In this document: positions 1-7,643 of the stretch, piece by piece
Layout of the letters: each line of letters begins with the position of its first letter
How positions within the stretch are numbered: the stretch's first letter is position 1
Source: Natronococcus sp. AD-5
GTDB taxonomy: Archaea; Halobacteriota; Halobacteria; Halobacteriales; Natrialbaceae
NCBI RefSeq assembly: GCF_030734285.1
Contig: NZ_CP132294.1
Span: 186,001-250,000 of the forward strand
Direction: 5' to 3'
DNA: 64,000 nucleotides
Position numbers and translations under genes: made by a program
The notes under the pieces: generated by a model
What the model was told of the DNA's origin: nothing
What the model saw: only the letters and a program-made list of their open reading frames with translations
Databases searched by the model: none

Positions 1-20
1 GTCATTGTCGAGTGCAGAGT

Positions 21-635
21 ATGACCCTCAAAACTGACCGTTCAGCCCACTCATCGGACGACCCTGCCCCCCAAGCGGAGTCCGACGAGGCGCCGAAACT
101 CTCCAGCGACGACATCTTCCACATTCTCCAGACGAATCGCCGACGGGATGCGATCCGGTTCCTCCTCGACCAGGACGGCCCCGTCAAAATGCGCGACGTC
201 GCCGAGTACGTCGCCGCCCGGGAGAACGACACGACCGTCGCGGAGCTGACCTCGACGGAGCGACAGCGCGTCTACATCCCGCTGTACCAGTCGCACCTCC
301 CAAAACTCGACGAAGAAGGAATCATCGAGTACAACCAGTCGCGCGGAATCGTCCGTCCGACGGACCAGCTGTACGTCTTCGAACCCTACATCAAGGCGAC
401 CGAGAACGGCGCGTCGAGTCTCGAAGACCGGGCGTCCGGCGGCCGCGCGATCAAGGAGTACTACGTCACCGCGGTCGCCGCAAGCGCCAGCCTGCTGCTC
501 GCGTCCGTGGCTGGCATCCTCACGATCCCCGGACTGGTCCTCGGAGCGATCATCACCGCGCTCTTCGCACTGATCACGCTCGTCACGAATCTGTCGCAGT
601 TCGTCGACTCCGCCGCCAGCCTGACCCCGAGATAA
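21..635 (+). CDS. DUF7344-type winged-helix membrane protein
   Basis: The protein has 204 residues from the ATG at 21; an in-frame GTG at 12 would add three. After an acidic, disordered first 30 residues comes a haloarchaeal DUF7344 winged-helix region (about 35-135), recognisable from DDIFHILQTNRRRDAIRFLL and the later LPKLDEEGIIEY. Two hydrophobic helices follow (about 150-170 and 172-195), so the DNA-binding-like domain is tethered to the membrane. The fold suggests a regulator or membrane-linked sensor, but no target is known. A second protein of the same architecture lies at 52749-53342. It is unlinked to scpA, which ends on the other strand 92 bp downstream. Confidence 0.8.
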   Translation: MTLKTDRSAHSSDDPAPQAESDEAPKLSSDDIFHILQTNRRRDAIRFLLDQDGPVKMRDVAEYVAARENDTTVAELTSTERQRVYIPLYQSHLPKLDEEGIIEYNQSRGIVRPTDQLYVFEPYIKATENGASSLEDRASGGRAIKEYYVTAVAASASLLLASVAGILTIPGLVLGAIITALFALITLVTNLSQFVDSAASLTPR

Positions 636-726
636 CCGATTCGTGTCGACGGAGCCGAGCCAGCCCGGCATCTTGTCCCCGCCCTCGAATCGAAGACGAG
701 AGTCCGTTCTCCGCCCCGGCGCGACG

Positions 727-1878
727 TCAGTTCGCGACCGCTTCGGTTCGATCGGAACCGACGGTCGTCCGCCGAATCCAGAGATCCCCGAATAATTCGT
801 CCTGCTCGAGCAGTATCTCTCCACGGTGGGCCAAAAAGAGTAACCCGAGGTACGTCATCACGCGCGATCCGCCGACCTCGTCGATCTCGGCGTACAGGAC
901 CTCGTCGCGTCCGCGTTCGTACCGGCGCTCGAGTTCCGCCTCGACGTCGTCGATGACGCGCTCGATGTCCTCCTCGTGAGTCGTGTGCGTGACGTCGTCG
1001 CTCGTCGGTTCGTCGTCGACCCGGAACTCGTCTTCCGCGTGGTAGCTCAGTTCCTGGACGCCGCGGTCGTACCCCCGGGGGGAGTCGCTCGTGTCGTAGC
1101 TCCGGGAATCTTTCCACCACGAGTCGCGCTCCGCGTCTCGAAGCTCGCGCACCAGTTCGTCCAGCGTCTCGGGCTTGCCGCGGGCGTGCTTGCGCTCGAG
1201 TCGCCGTTCCATCTCCGCCTCGAGGCCGTCGATCGGATCGAACGCCGGTCCTCCCGCCGGGTCGGCCCCCGGCCCGTCGTTCGCGAACGGGGCCTCCCAC
1301 GGCGGGAGCTCTTCTTCGTCGGGTTCGTCCGGCGCGAACAGTTCGTCGCTTTTCATCCGCAACAGGACGCTCGCGTAGAACAGCGCCCGCCCGGACGTCC
1401 GCAGGTCGACGTCGTCCAGCGCCTCGAGGAACTTGTCGGTCACCGCCACGATGTCGATGTCCCACGGGTCGATCTCGCCGTCCTTGGCGAGCTGGACGAG
1501 GAGTTCGACGGGTTCGACCTCGTCCTCCTCTGTCTCCTCGTCCGCGTCGTCGTCGTCGACGAACTCGAGCACCGAGTCGCCCTCTTCGCCCGGTCGATCG
1601 CGGTCGTCGTGGCCGGCGATGTTCAGGGGGATGTCGTCACCGTCCTCGGTACGCTGTCCGCCCCGAGGTGGATCGCGCTCGCTTCGCTCGCGCTCACCGC
1701 CGTCGGTTCGAAGCGCCTCGCTGTCTCGCGGGCGCTGCCCGCTCGCGGCTGCGCCGCTCGCATCATCGAGGAACTCACTTCGTTCGCCCCTCGCACCGCT
1801 CGCGTTTTTCGAGCCGCGGAGCGGGTCGCTTCGCTCCCCGCTCGGCTTTTCTGAGCCGCTCCGCGGCTCACTAGTCAT
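727..1878 (-). CDS. scpA: Segregation and condensation protein ScpA with repeat-encoded N-terminal extension
   Basis: Kleisin partner of SMC that bridges the ATPase heads in chromosome condensation. The 383-residue protein overlaps the end of smc by 8 nt (ATGACTAG), fixing the operon and arguing for translational coupling. The conserved kleisin part starts near residue 84 (DDIPLNIAGH) and continues with VEPVELLVQLAKDGEIDPWDIDIV, typical of ScpA; a winged-helix-like end (RVMTYLGLLFLAHRGEI) closes it. Residues 1-80 are Arg/Ser/Glu-rich and are encoded by palindromic GC-rich repeat DNA. No ATG, GTG or TTG was seen between residue 1 and the conserved start, so the ribosome apparently reads through the repeat. 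Family members usually lack this extension. Confidence 0.88.
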   Translation of the reverse strand: MTSEPRSGSEKPSGERSDPLRGSKNASGARGERSEFLDDASGAAASGQRPRDSEALRTDGGERERSERDPPRGGQRTEDGDDIPLNIAGHDDRDRPGEEGDSVLEFVDDDDADEETEEDEVEPVELLVQLAKDGEIDPWDIDIVAVTDKFLEALDDVDLRTSGRALFYASVLLRMKSDELFAPDEPDEEELPPWEAPFANDGPGADPAGGPAFDPIDGLEAEMERRLERKHARGKPETLDELVRELRDAERDSWWKDSRSYDTSDSPRGYDRGVQELSYHAEDEFRVDDEPTSDDVTHTTHEEDIERVIDDVEAELERRYERGRDEVLYAEIDEVGGSRVMTYLGLLFLAHRGEILLEQDELFGDLWIRRTTVGSDRTEAVAN

Positions 1879-4800
1879 CCGCAGGAACCTCCCCTACGTC
1901 CCCGTCGCTCAGGTCGATCCCGGTCACCGCGCTCACGTTGTCCTGTTGCATCGTGACCCCGATCGCGCGCTCGGAGCGGTCGAGCATCGCCGAGCGGTGC
2001 GAGACCACGACGAACTGCGCCTTCTCCGAGAGTTCGTCGACCATCTGGCCGATTCGCTCGGCGTTGACCGCGTCGAGGAAGGCGTCGACCTCGTCGAGCG
2101 CGTAGAACGGCGCCGGGTTGTGCCGCTGGATCGCGAAGATAAAGGCCAGCGCGGTCAGCGACTTCTCGCCGCCGGACATCGCGTCCAGGCGCTGGATCGG
2201 CTTGTCGCCCGGCTGGGCCTTCATCGTCAGCCCGCCCTCGAACGGATCCTCCTGGTCCTCGAGGTGCAGCGAACCGGTCCCCTCCGAGAGCTTCTCGAAG
2301 ATCTCCGTGAAGTGCTCGGAGATCGCCTCGTAGGCGTCCATGAACGTCCGCTTCTTCTGGGTCTCGTACTGCTCGATCCGGTCGCGGATGCCGTCGGCTT
2401 CCTCGACCAGGGTGGCCTTCGCGCCCTCGAGTTCCTCGAGGTCGTCGCGGACCTCGTCGTACTCGTCGATCGCGAGCATGTTCACCGGCTCCATCGCCTC
2501 CATGTCCGCGGCCAGGAGGTCGATCATCTCGAGGACGGTCTCGTGGTCCGGCACGTCCTCCGGGTCGTAGTCGCCGACTTCGGACTCGAGGCTCTCGATC
2601 TCCCACTCGAGGTCGCCCAGCCGGCTCCGCTTGTCCTCGAGTTTGCTCTCGACGGCGTTGACGCGGTCTTGCTGCTGGTCGCGTTCCGTCCGGGCGTCGG
2701 CGAGCTCTTCTTTGAGGTCGCTGCGCTCGTCTTTCAGCTCGGTGAGCTCCTCCTCGAGCTCCTCGACGGCCTCGTGTTTCGCCTCGAGGGTCTCGCGCTT
2801 CTCGGCGATCGCCTCCTCGTACTCCTCGATCCGATCTTCGTGCTCCGCCTTCCGGTTCTGGGCCTCCTCGATGTCGTCGTGGAGGCCCTCGATTGCGTCC
2901 TCGGCGTACTCCTTCTCGAGGCTCAGCTCGTTGAGTTCGCCGTCGATCTCGCCGATCTGGGTCTCGCGTTCGTCGATCTCGGCCTCGAGTTCCTCGATCT
3001 GGTCGGTGAGTTCGGGGATCTTCGAGTCCGCGAGTTCGGTCTCGAGTTCGTCGATGTCGGCTTCGATCTCCTCGATCGCCGCCGTCTGTTCGTCGATCTC
3101 CGCGGAGATCTCGGTCATCCGCTCGTCGACCGACTCGCGCTCCTCGCGGAGTTCCTCGAGTTCCGCTTCGAGGCGCTCGATCTCCTCCTCGATCGTCTCG
3201 CGGCGCTCCTCGAGTTTCTCGATCTCGCCGTCGATCGAGCGCACCTCGTCGGCCGCGTCGGTCTTCCGGTCGCGGGCGTCGTCGAGGCGGTTCTCGACGT
3301 CGCGGAGGTCGTCGCGCAGCGACTCGCGCTCCTCCTGTAGGTCGGTGATCCGTTTGGCGACGCGCTCGAGTTGCCCCTCGCCGCCGCCGGTGAAGGAGTA
3401 CCGCGACCCCTTCCGGGACCCGCCGGTCATCGCGCCGCTCTTCTCGACCAGGTCGCCGTCGAGCGTGACCATCCGGTAGTCGCCCATGTACGAGCGGGCG
3501 GTCTCGATGTCCTCGACGACGAGCGTATCTCCGAGGACGTACGAGAAGACGCCGGCGTACCGGCCGTCGAACTCGACGAGATCGTAGGCGAAGCCGACGA
3601 CGCCGGGATCGGTCGGCGCGTTCGGGAGCCGGCGCTCGCTCATGTCCGTCAGCGGGAGGAACGTCGCCCGGCCCGCGTTGCGCGATTTGAGGTGCTCGAT
3701 ACACTGCTGGCCGACGACGTCGTCGTCGACGACCACGTTCGCGAGCCGGCCGCCGGCCGCCGTCTCGCAGGCGACCGCGTACTCGCCCGAGACGGTCCCG
3801 AGCTGGGCGACCGCGCCGTGGACCCCGTTGATTCCCGAGTTGAGGATCGTCGTGACGGCGCGACCGAACGAGGAGTCGCCGCTCTCGCCGGCCTTGGCCT
3901 CGAGTTCGGCGTACTCCTGCTGTTTCGCCTGGATCTCGTCGTCGAGGTCGTCGAGCTCCGTCTGAACGCGCCGCTTCTCGGCTTTCAGGTCGTCGACGAC
4001 GCCCGCGATGTTCTCGCGGTTCGCCTCCGCCTTCTGCAGTTCCCGCTCGAGTTCGCTTTGCTTGCTCTCGATTTCGGGGATTTCCTCGCGTTTTTGCTCG
4101 ATCGTCTCCTCCTTCTCGCTGATGGCGTTCGAGCGCCGCCGGGCCTCGTCGAGCAGGCGGTCCTGCTCGCGCTGGAGGTCGTTCTTCTCCGTCTTCGCTT
4201 CCTCGAGGTCGTCTTTGCGATCGGCGAGGTCGGCTTTCAGCTCGTCGAACTCGGTGTCGACGGCCTCGATCTCGGCCTCGAGTTCGTCGCGTTCGGCCTC
4301 GCGCTCCTGGATCTCGGTCTTGATCGAGGCCTTCTCGAGTTTGTGGTCGCGGATCTCGCCTTCGAGCTCGTCGATCTGCTCCTGCTTGCGGTCGATCTGG
4401 ACGAACGCCTCGCGGCGGTCGGACTCGGCGGCCTCGATCTGCTCCTCGCTGGCCTCGATCTTGTCCTCGAGCCGCGAGATGTCGCCTTTGATCTCCTCGA
4501 TCTCGCTTTTGATCCGGAGCTGTTCGTCCTCGCCCTTGCGCTCGATCTCGGCGTTTAAGTCCTCGAGATCCTCCTGGAGGCGGATGACCGTCCCCTGGCG
4601 CTCGTCCAAGGTGCGCTGGAGCTCCTCGAGTTCCGCTTCGAGGTCCGCGACGGTCTCCTCGAGCGCGTCGAGTTCCTCGCGCTTGTCCTCGAGTTCGCTG
4701 GCCTTCCTGTAGCCCTCGTACTCTTCCTTCTCGCGGCGTAATCGTCGGTATCGAAGGGCCTCCCGGCGCTCGTCCTCGAGCTGGGCGAGCCGGTCGCGCT

Positions 4801-5452
4801 TCTCCTCGATGCGCAGTTCGGCCTCGTCGATGCGCTCCTGGACGACCTCGAGTTCCTCGAAGGCGTCCTCCTTCTTGGCGTCGAACTCCGCGACGCCGGC
4901 GATCTCGTCGATGATCTCCCGGCGGGCGTGCGGCGTCATGTTGATGATCTCGGTGACGTCGCCCTGCATGACGACGTTGTACCCCTCCGGGGTGACGCCA
5001 GCTTGGGCCAGCAGGTCCTGGATGTCCGAGAGGTTGACCGCCCGGTCGTTCAGGTAGTAGTAGGAGTAGTAGTTGTCCTCGGTCTCCTTCACTCGCCGAC
5101 GGATCCGAATCTCGTCGACGTCGCCGACGTCCTCGCTGCCGGCGGCGTTGACGACCTGGGATCGCTCGAGGGTGCCGTCGGAGTTGTCGAGAATGACCTC
5201 GACGATCGCCTCGCGCGGGCCGCCGGACGCGGAGCCGTCTTCGTGTCCGGGGTTGTAGATGAGGTCGGTCAGCTTCTCGGCGCGGATCCCGCGCGTCCGG
5301 GCGAGCCCCAGCGCGAAGAGGACGGCGTCGATGATGTTGGATTTGCCGGAGCCGTTCGGCCCCGTAACGACGGTGAAGTCCTCGTAGAACGGGATTTTCG
5401 TCTTCCGGCCGAAGCTCTTGAAATTGTCTAAGACGAGCGCCTTGATGTACAT
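1871..5452 (-). CDS. smc: Chromosome segregation protein SMC
   Basis: SMC-family ATPase of 1193 residues, normal family length, for chromosome organisation in the nucleoid. Walker A is GPNGSGKSNI near residue 33; the C-terminal head has the signature MSGGEKSLTALAF and Walker B FYALDEVDAFLD near residue 1110. Two long coiled coils (about 170-505 and 670-1010) flank a hinge (about 515-665, from GRAVTTILNSGINGVHGAVA). The ATG at 5452 gives the standard MYIKALVLDNFKSFG start. A coiled-coil gene lies 60 nt upstream and scpA overlaps its 3' end, giving the order coiled-coil protein, smc, scpA. Many long open frames on the other strand are shadows of the biased Glu/Leu/Arg codons of the coiled coils. 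Confidence 0.97.
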   Translation of the reverse strand: MYIKALVLDNFKSFGRKTKIPFYEDFTVVTGPNGSGKSNIIDAVLFALGLARTRGIRAEKLTDLIYNPGHEDGSASGGPREAIVEVILDNSDGTLERSQVVNAAGSEDVGDVDEIRIRRRVKETEDNYYSYYYLNDRAVNLSDIQDLLAQAGVTPEGYNVVMQGDVTEIINMTPHARREIIDEIAGVAEFDAKKEDAFEELEVVQERIDEAELRIEEKRDRLAQLEDERREALRYRRLRREKEEYEGYRKASELEDKREELDALEETVADLEAELEELQRTLDERQGTVIRLQEDLEDLNAEIERKGEDEQLRIKSEIEEIKGDISRLEDKIEASEEQIEAAESDRREAFVQIDRKQEQIDELEGEIRDHKLEKASIKTEIQEREAERDELEAEIEAVDTEFDELKADLADRKDDLEEAKTEKNDLQREQDRLLDEARRRSNAISEKEETIEQKREEIPEIESKQSELERELQKAEANRENIAGVVDDLKAEKRRVQTELDDLDDEIQAKQQEYAELEAKAGESGDSSFGRAVTTILNSGINGVHGAVAQLGTVSGEYAVACETAAGGRLANVVVDDDVVGQQCIEHLKSRNAGRATFLPLTDMSERRLPNAPTDPGVVGFAYDLVEFDGRYAGVFSYVLGDTLVVEDIETARSYMGDYRMVTLDGDLVEKSGAMTGGSRKGSRYSFTGGGEGQLERVAKRITDLQEERESLRDDLRDVENRLDDARDRKTDAADEVRSIDGEIEKLEERRETIEEEIERLEAELEELREERESVDERMTEISAEIDEQTAAIEEIEADIDELETELADSKIPELTDQIEELEAEIDERETQIGEIDGELNELSLEKEYAEDAIEGLHDDIEEAQNRKAEHEDRIEEYEEAIAEKRETLEAKHEAVEELEEELTELKDERSDLKEELADARTERDQQQDRVNAVESKLEDKRSRLGDLEWEIESLESEVGDYDPEDVPDHETVLEMIDLLAADMEAMEPVNMLAIDEYDEVRDDLEELEGAKATLVEEADGIRDRIEQYETQKKRTFMDAYEAISEHFTEIFEKLSEGTGSLHLEDQEDPFEGGLTMKAQPGDKPIQRLDAMSGGEKSLTALAFIFAIQRHNPAPFYALDEVDAFLDAVNAERIGQMVDELSEKAQFVVVSHRSAMLDRSERAIGVTMQQDNVSAVTGIDLSDGDVGEVPADD

Positions 5453-5512
5453 ACCCTTCTCGAGTCCTCCGTTCGCCCCCGCCGCGAATCGGACTGCGGC
5501 GTAGCCGTGCAG

Positions 5513-5821
5513 TTATGCAACGATAATGTCGTCGGTACCTGAGTCTTCCGTTTCGTCACCGGGCGCGGCGTCGTCGGCGCCGGCCGTCGCTTCGGCGACC
5601 TCGTCGGGCGCCGCTTCCCGTGCGTCGCTCCCTTCGCCGGCTTCCGCTTCCGCCTCGCCGCTGCGACGCTCGGGAACGCGGGTCGGCGTGTCGGCGTCGA
5701 GTTCGGCCTCGAGGACGCGGATTCGTTCTTTGGCCTCGATCAGTTCGCTCGTGAGTCCCTCTACCGTCGACTCGAGTTCCGCAACGGTCGATTCGAGCTG
5801 CTCGACGCGGTTTTTCGACAT
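5513..5821 (-). CDS. Small coiled-coil protein upstream of smc (DUF7518-like)
   Basis: The ATG at 5821 gives a 102-residue protein starting MSKNRVEQLESTVAELEST. Residues 1-45 form a heptad-rich coiled coil. The rest is a very acidic, Ala/Glu/Asp-rich disordered tail ending DDIIVA. An upstream ATG at 5848 exists, but a TATA-like element about 28 nt before 5821 favours the downstream start. I recall genes of this kind next to smc in other haloarchaea (DUF7518), which suggests a link to the SMC-ScpA complex; no function is established here. It lies 60 nt before smc on the same strand. Confidence 0.75.
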   Translation of the reverse strand: MSKNRVEQLESTVAELESTVEGLTSELIEAKERIRVLEAELDADTPTRVPERRSGEAEAEAGEGSDAREAAPDEVAEATAGADDAAPGDETEDSGTDDIIVA

Positions 5822-5845
5822 ACACTCTAGGGACTCGCGTGACCA

Positions 5846-5853
5846 CATAAACG
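5846..5853 (-). promoter_or_regulatory. TATA-like box for the coiled-coil/smc/scpA operon
   Basis: On the minus strand the element reads CGTTTATG, centred about 28 nt upstream of the ATG at 5821. That spacing matches a leaderless haloarchaeal promoter and supports the shorter start of the coiled-coil gene. Confidence 0.5.
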
Positions 5854-5921
5854 TACGTCAGACACAACTAACAGTTCTGGTAACTCTCGGGCGGCGGTTA
5901 CCGATCGGCCACCGCGGCGGC

Positions 5922-6638
5922 TTACAATTGCCCGCCGTCTTCGATCCCTTCCAGCGCCGTCAGCGCCGCCTTCAGGATCTTCCGCTCGCTCCGACGCAGG
6001 TTCATCGAGACGGCGGTCTTCGAGATGCCGAAGTGCTCCGCCAGTTCGTCGAGCGTCGTCTCCCGCGGGGTCTCGTAGTAGCCGTTCCGCGAGGCGACCT
6101 CGAACGTTTTCCGCTCGGTCTCGGTCAGGGAGCGACACCCCTCGAGGAGGGACATCGCGCTGCTCGAGTTCTCGAGCAGGTCGAACAGGGTGGTCGGCCC
6201 GAACTGGTCGCGACCCTCGACCTCGTAATCGTTGTGGCGGTCGAGTTCCGCGAGGGTCCGATCCTCGGCGTCGTCGTCGTCGAAGCCGACGTGCCACCGC
6301 TCCCGGCCGTTCTCGATCTGGAAGGGGCCGGTGATGTAGCCGTCGTTCTGCTGGATCGTCCGCATCGCGTTCGTCTGTTCGATCGTCGTCCCGATCTGGG
6401 CGACGTTGTCCCGCTTCGAGAGGATGTAACACTCCGTCATGTTCGGATGTGCCCGGAGTTCGCGCAGTCCCTCTTCCAGCGCCCCCATCGAGTCCCCCTT
6501 GGCGATGAGTCTCGTCTCGAGTTTCTCGGCGTCCGTATCGAGTTGCCACTGCACGGCGGAAAAAGCGATATCGACGTCGTCGGTCGTATCGATGAACGGG
6601 CAGTCGTACTGCCGCATGTCGATATCGAGGTCGATCAT
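5922..6638 (-). CDS. Bat-type HTH_10 transcriptional regulator
   Basis: 238-residue haloarchaeal regulator. The C-terminal part (about 175-230) is the bacterio-opsin-activator HTH_10 domain: LTETERKTFEVASRNGYYE, then LDELAEHFGISKTAVSMNLR with the recognition helix. The N-terminal 170 residues form a mixed alpha/beta input domain of the kind preceding HTH_10 in small Bat paralogues; no PAS or GAF motif is obvious. It is divergent from the short-chain dehydrogenase at 6778 with 139 bp between starts, so it may control that gene pair and itself. That is a position-based inference. Confidence 0.88.
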   Translation of the reverse strand: MIDLDIDMRQYDCPFIDTTDDVDIAFSAVQWQLDTDAEKLETRLIAKGDSMGALEEGLRELRAHPNMTECYILSKRDNVAQIGTTIEQTNAMRTIQQNDGYITGPFQIENGRERWHVGFDDDDAEDRTLAELDRHNDYEVEGRDQFGPTTLFDLLENSSSAMSLLEGCRSLTETERKTFEVASRNGYYETPRETTLDELAEHFGISKTAVSMNLRRSERKILKAALTALEGIEDGGQL

Positions 6639-6777
6639 TGTACGATAGTTTATACCATAATAGGGTTATTAACTGTTAGCATTCTTCGATTCGCGGACTC
6701 GTCGGGCTCCGGCCGCCGTTGATATGTTAACGGACTCGTTTTAGCGCCTTCCGGGCCTCGTAGGAGCCGTGGGTACG

Positions 6778-7635
6778 ATGTCTCAGGATCACGTGACTCC
6801 GCCGACGGTTACGCGCGAGGACATTCATACGATCGCCGACGACTCGTTTACGGGCCGAAACGTCTGTCTCGTCACGGGGGGCGCCTCCGGTATCGGTCGG
6901 GCGACCGCGCTCGCGGCCGCGGGGAACGGGCTCACCGTCGCCGTCACGGATCTGGACGAGGACGGACTCGACGAGACGGTCGCTCGAAGCGAGGAACTCG
7001 ATCTCGAAGGGCGAATAGAGCCGATCCCGGGCGATCTGACGGTCGACGACGACATCGAGCGCGTCGTCGCGGAGGCGGCCGAACTGGGCGATCTCAAGTA
7101 CCTCGCGAACGTCGCGGGGATGCAACACATCGACTCGATCGAAGAGTTCCCGATGGAGGCCTACGATCGGATGCACGAGGTGATGCTCCGGGCGCCGCTG
7201 TACCTCTCGAAACTGTGTACTCCCCACTTCCGCGGGACCGAGGACGGCGAGGGCTGCGTCGGGAACATGGCGTCGGTCCACGCCCACTACGTCACGAGCG
7301 ACAAGGTCGCCTACAACGTCTCGAAGTTCGGGCTGCGGGGGCTCACCCAGTCGATCGCCGCCGAAGGCGACGGAACGATCCGATCGTTCTCGGTGAGTAC
7401 CGGCTACGTGAAGACGCCGCTCGTGACGGATCAGCTCGAGGACACCGCCGACCAGCGCGGGATCAGCGTCGAGGAGGTGGTCGAGGACGTGATGCTCGGC
7501 CAGTCCCGCGTCAAAGAGATGATGGAGCCGATCGACGTCGGGAACCTCTTCCTGCTCGGCTTCTCCGACCTCGGCCGGCACTTAGACGGCGGAGACCTGT
7601 TGTTTGATGGGGGTATGACGCTAACCTACGAGTGA
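6778..7635 (+). CDS. SDR-family oxidoreductase, 3-hydroxybutyrate dehydrogenase-like
   Basis: NAD(P)-dependent short-chain dehydrogenase of 285 residues from the ATG at 6778; a GTG at 6769 would add three. Visible motifs are the nucleotide-binding VTGGASGIGRA (about 33-43), NVAG near 107, Ser in MASVHA, and the catalytic YNVSK near 181. The segments ANVAGMQHIDSIEEFP and TGYVKTPLV resemble bacterial 3-hydroxybutyrate dehydrogenases. The 3' end is 8 nt from the start of an acyl-CoA synthetase, so the two are very likely co-transcribed. A pathway oxidising 3-hydroxybutyrate and activating the acid is plausible but inferred. The start codon of the next gene may use GTG at 7632, overlapping this stop. 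Confidence 0.85.
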   Translation: MSQDHVTPPTVTREDIHTIADDSFTGRNVCLVTGGASGIGRATALAAAGNGLTVAVTDLDEDGLDETVARSEELDLEGRIEPIPGDLTVDDDIERVVAEAAELGDLKYLANVAGMQHIDSIEEFPMEAYDRMHEVMLRAPLYLSKLCTPHFRGTEDGEGCVGNMASVHAHYVTSDKVAYNVSKFGLRGLTQSIAAEGDGTIRSFSVSTGYVKTPLVTDQLEDTADQRGISVEEVVEDVMLGQSRVKEMMEPIDVGNLFLLGFSDLGRHLDGGDLLFDGGMTLTYE

Positions 7636-7643
7636 GAGTGACG

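Noticed and set aside
1433-4712. Several long open frames opposite smc (for example 1433-3340 and 3371-4558)
   Set aside because: They mirror the coiled-coil codons of smc (high Glu/Leu/Arg), have no recognisable domains and would overlap a clear smc gene.
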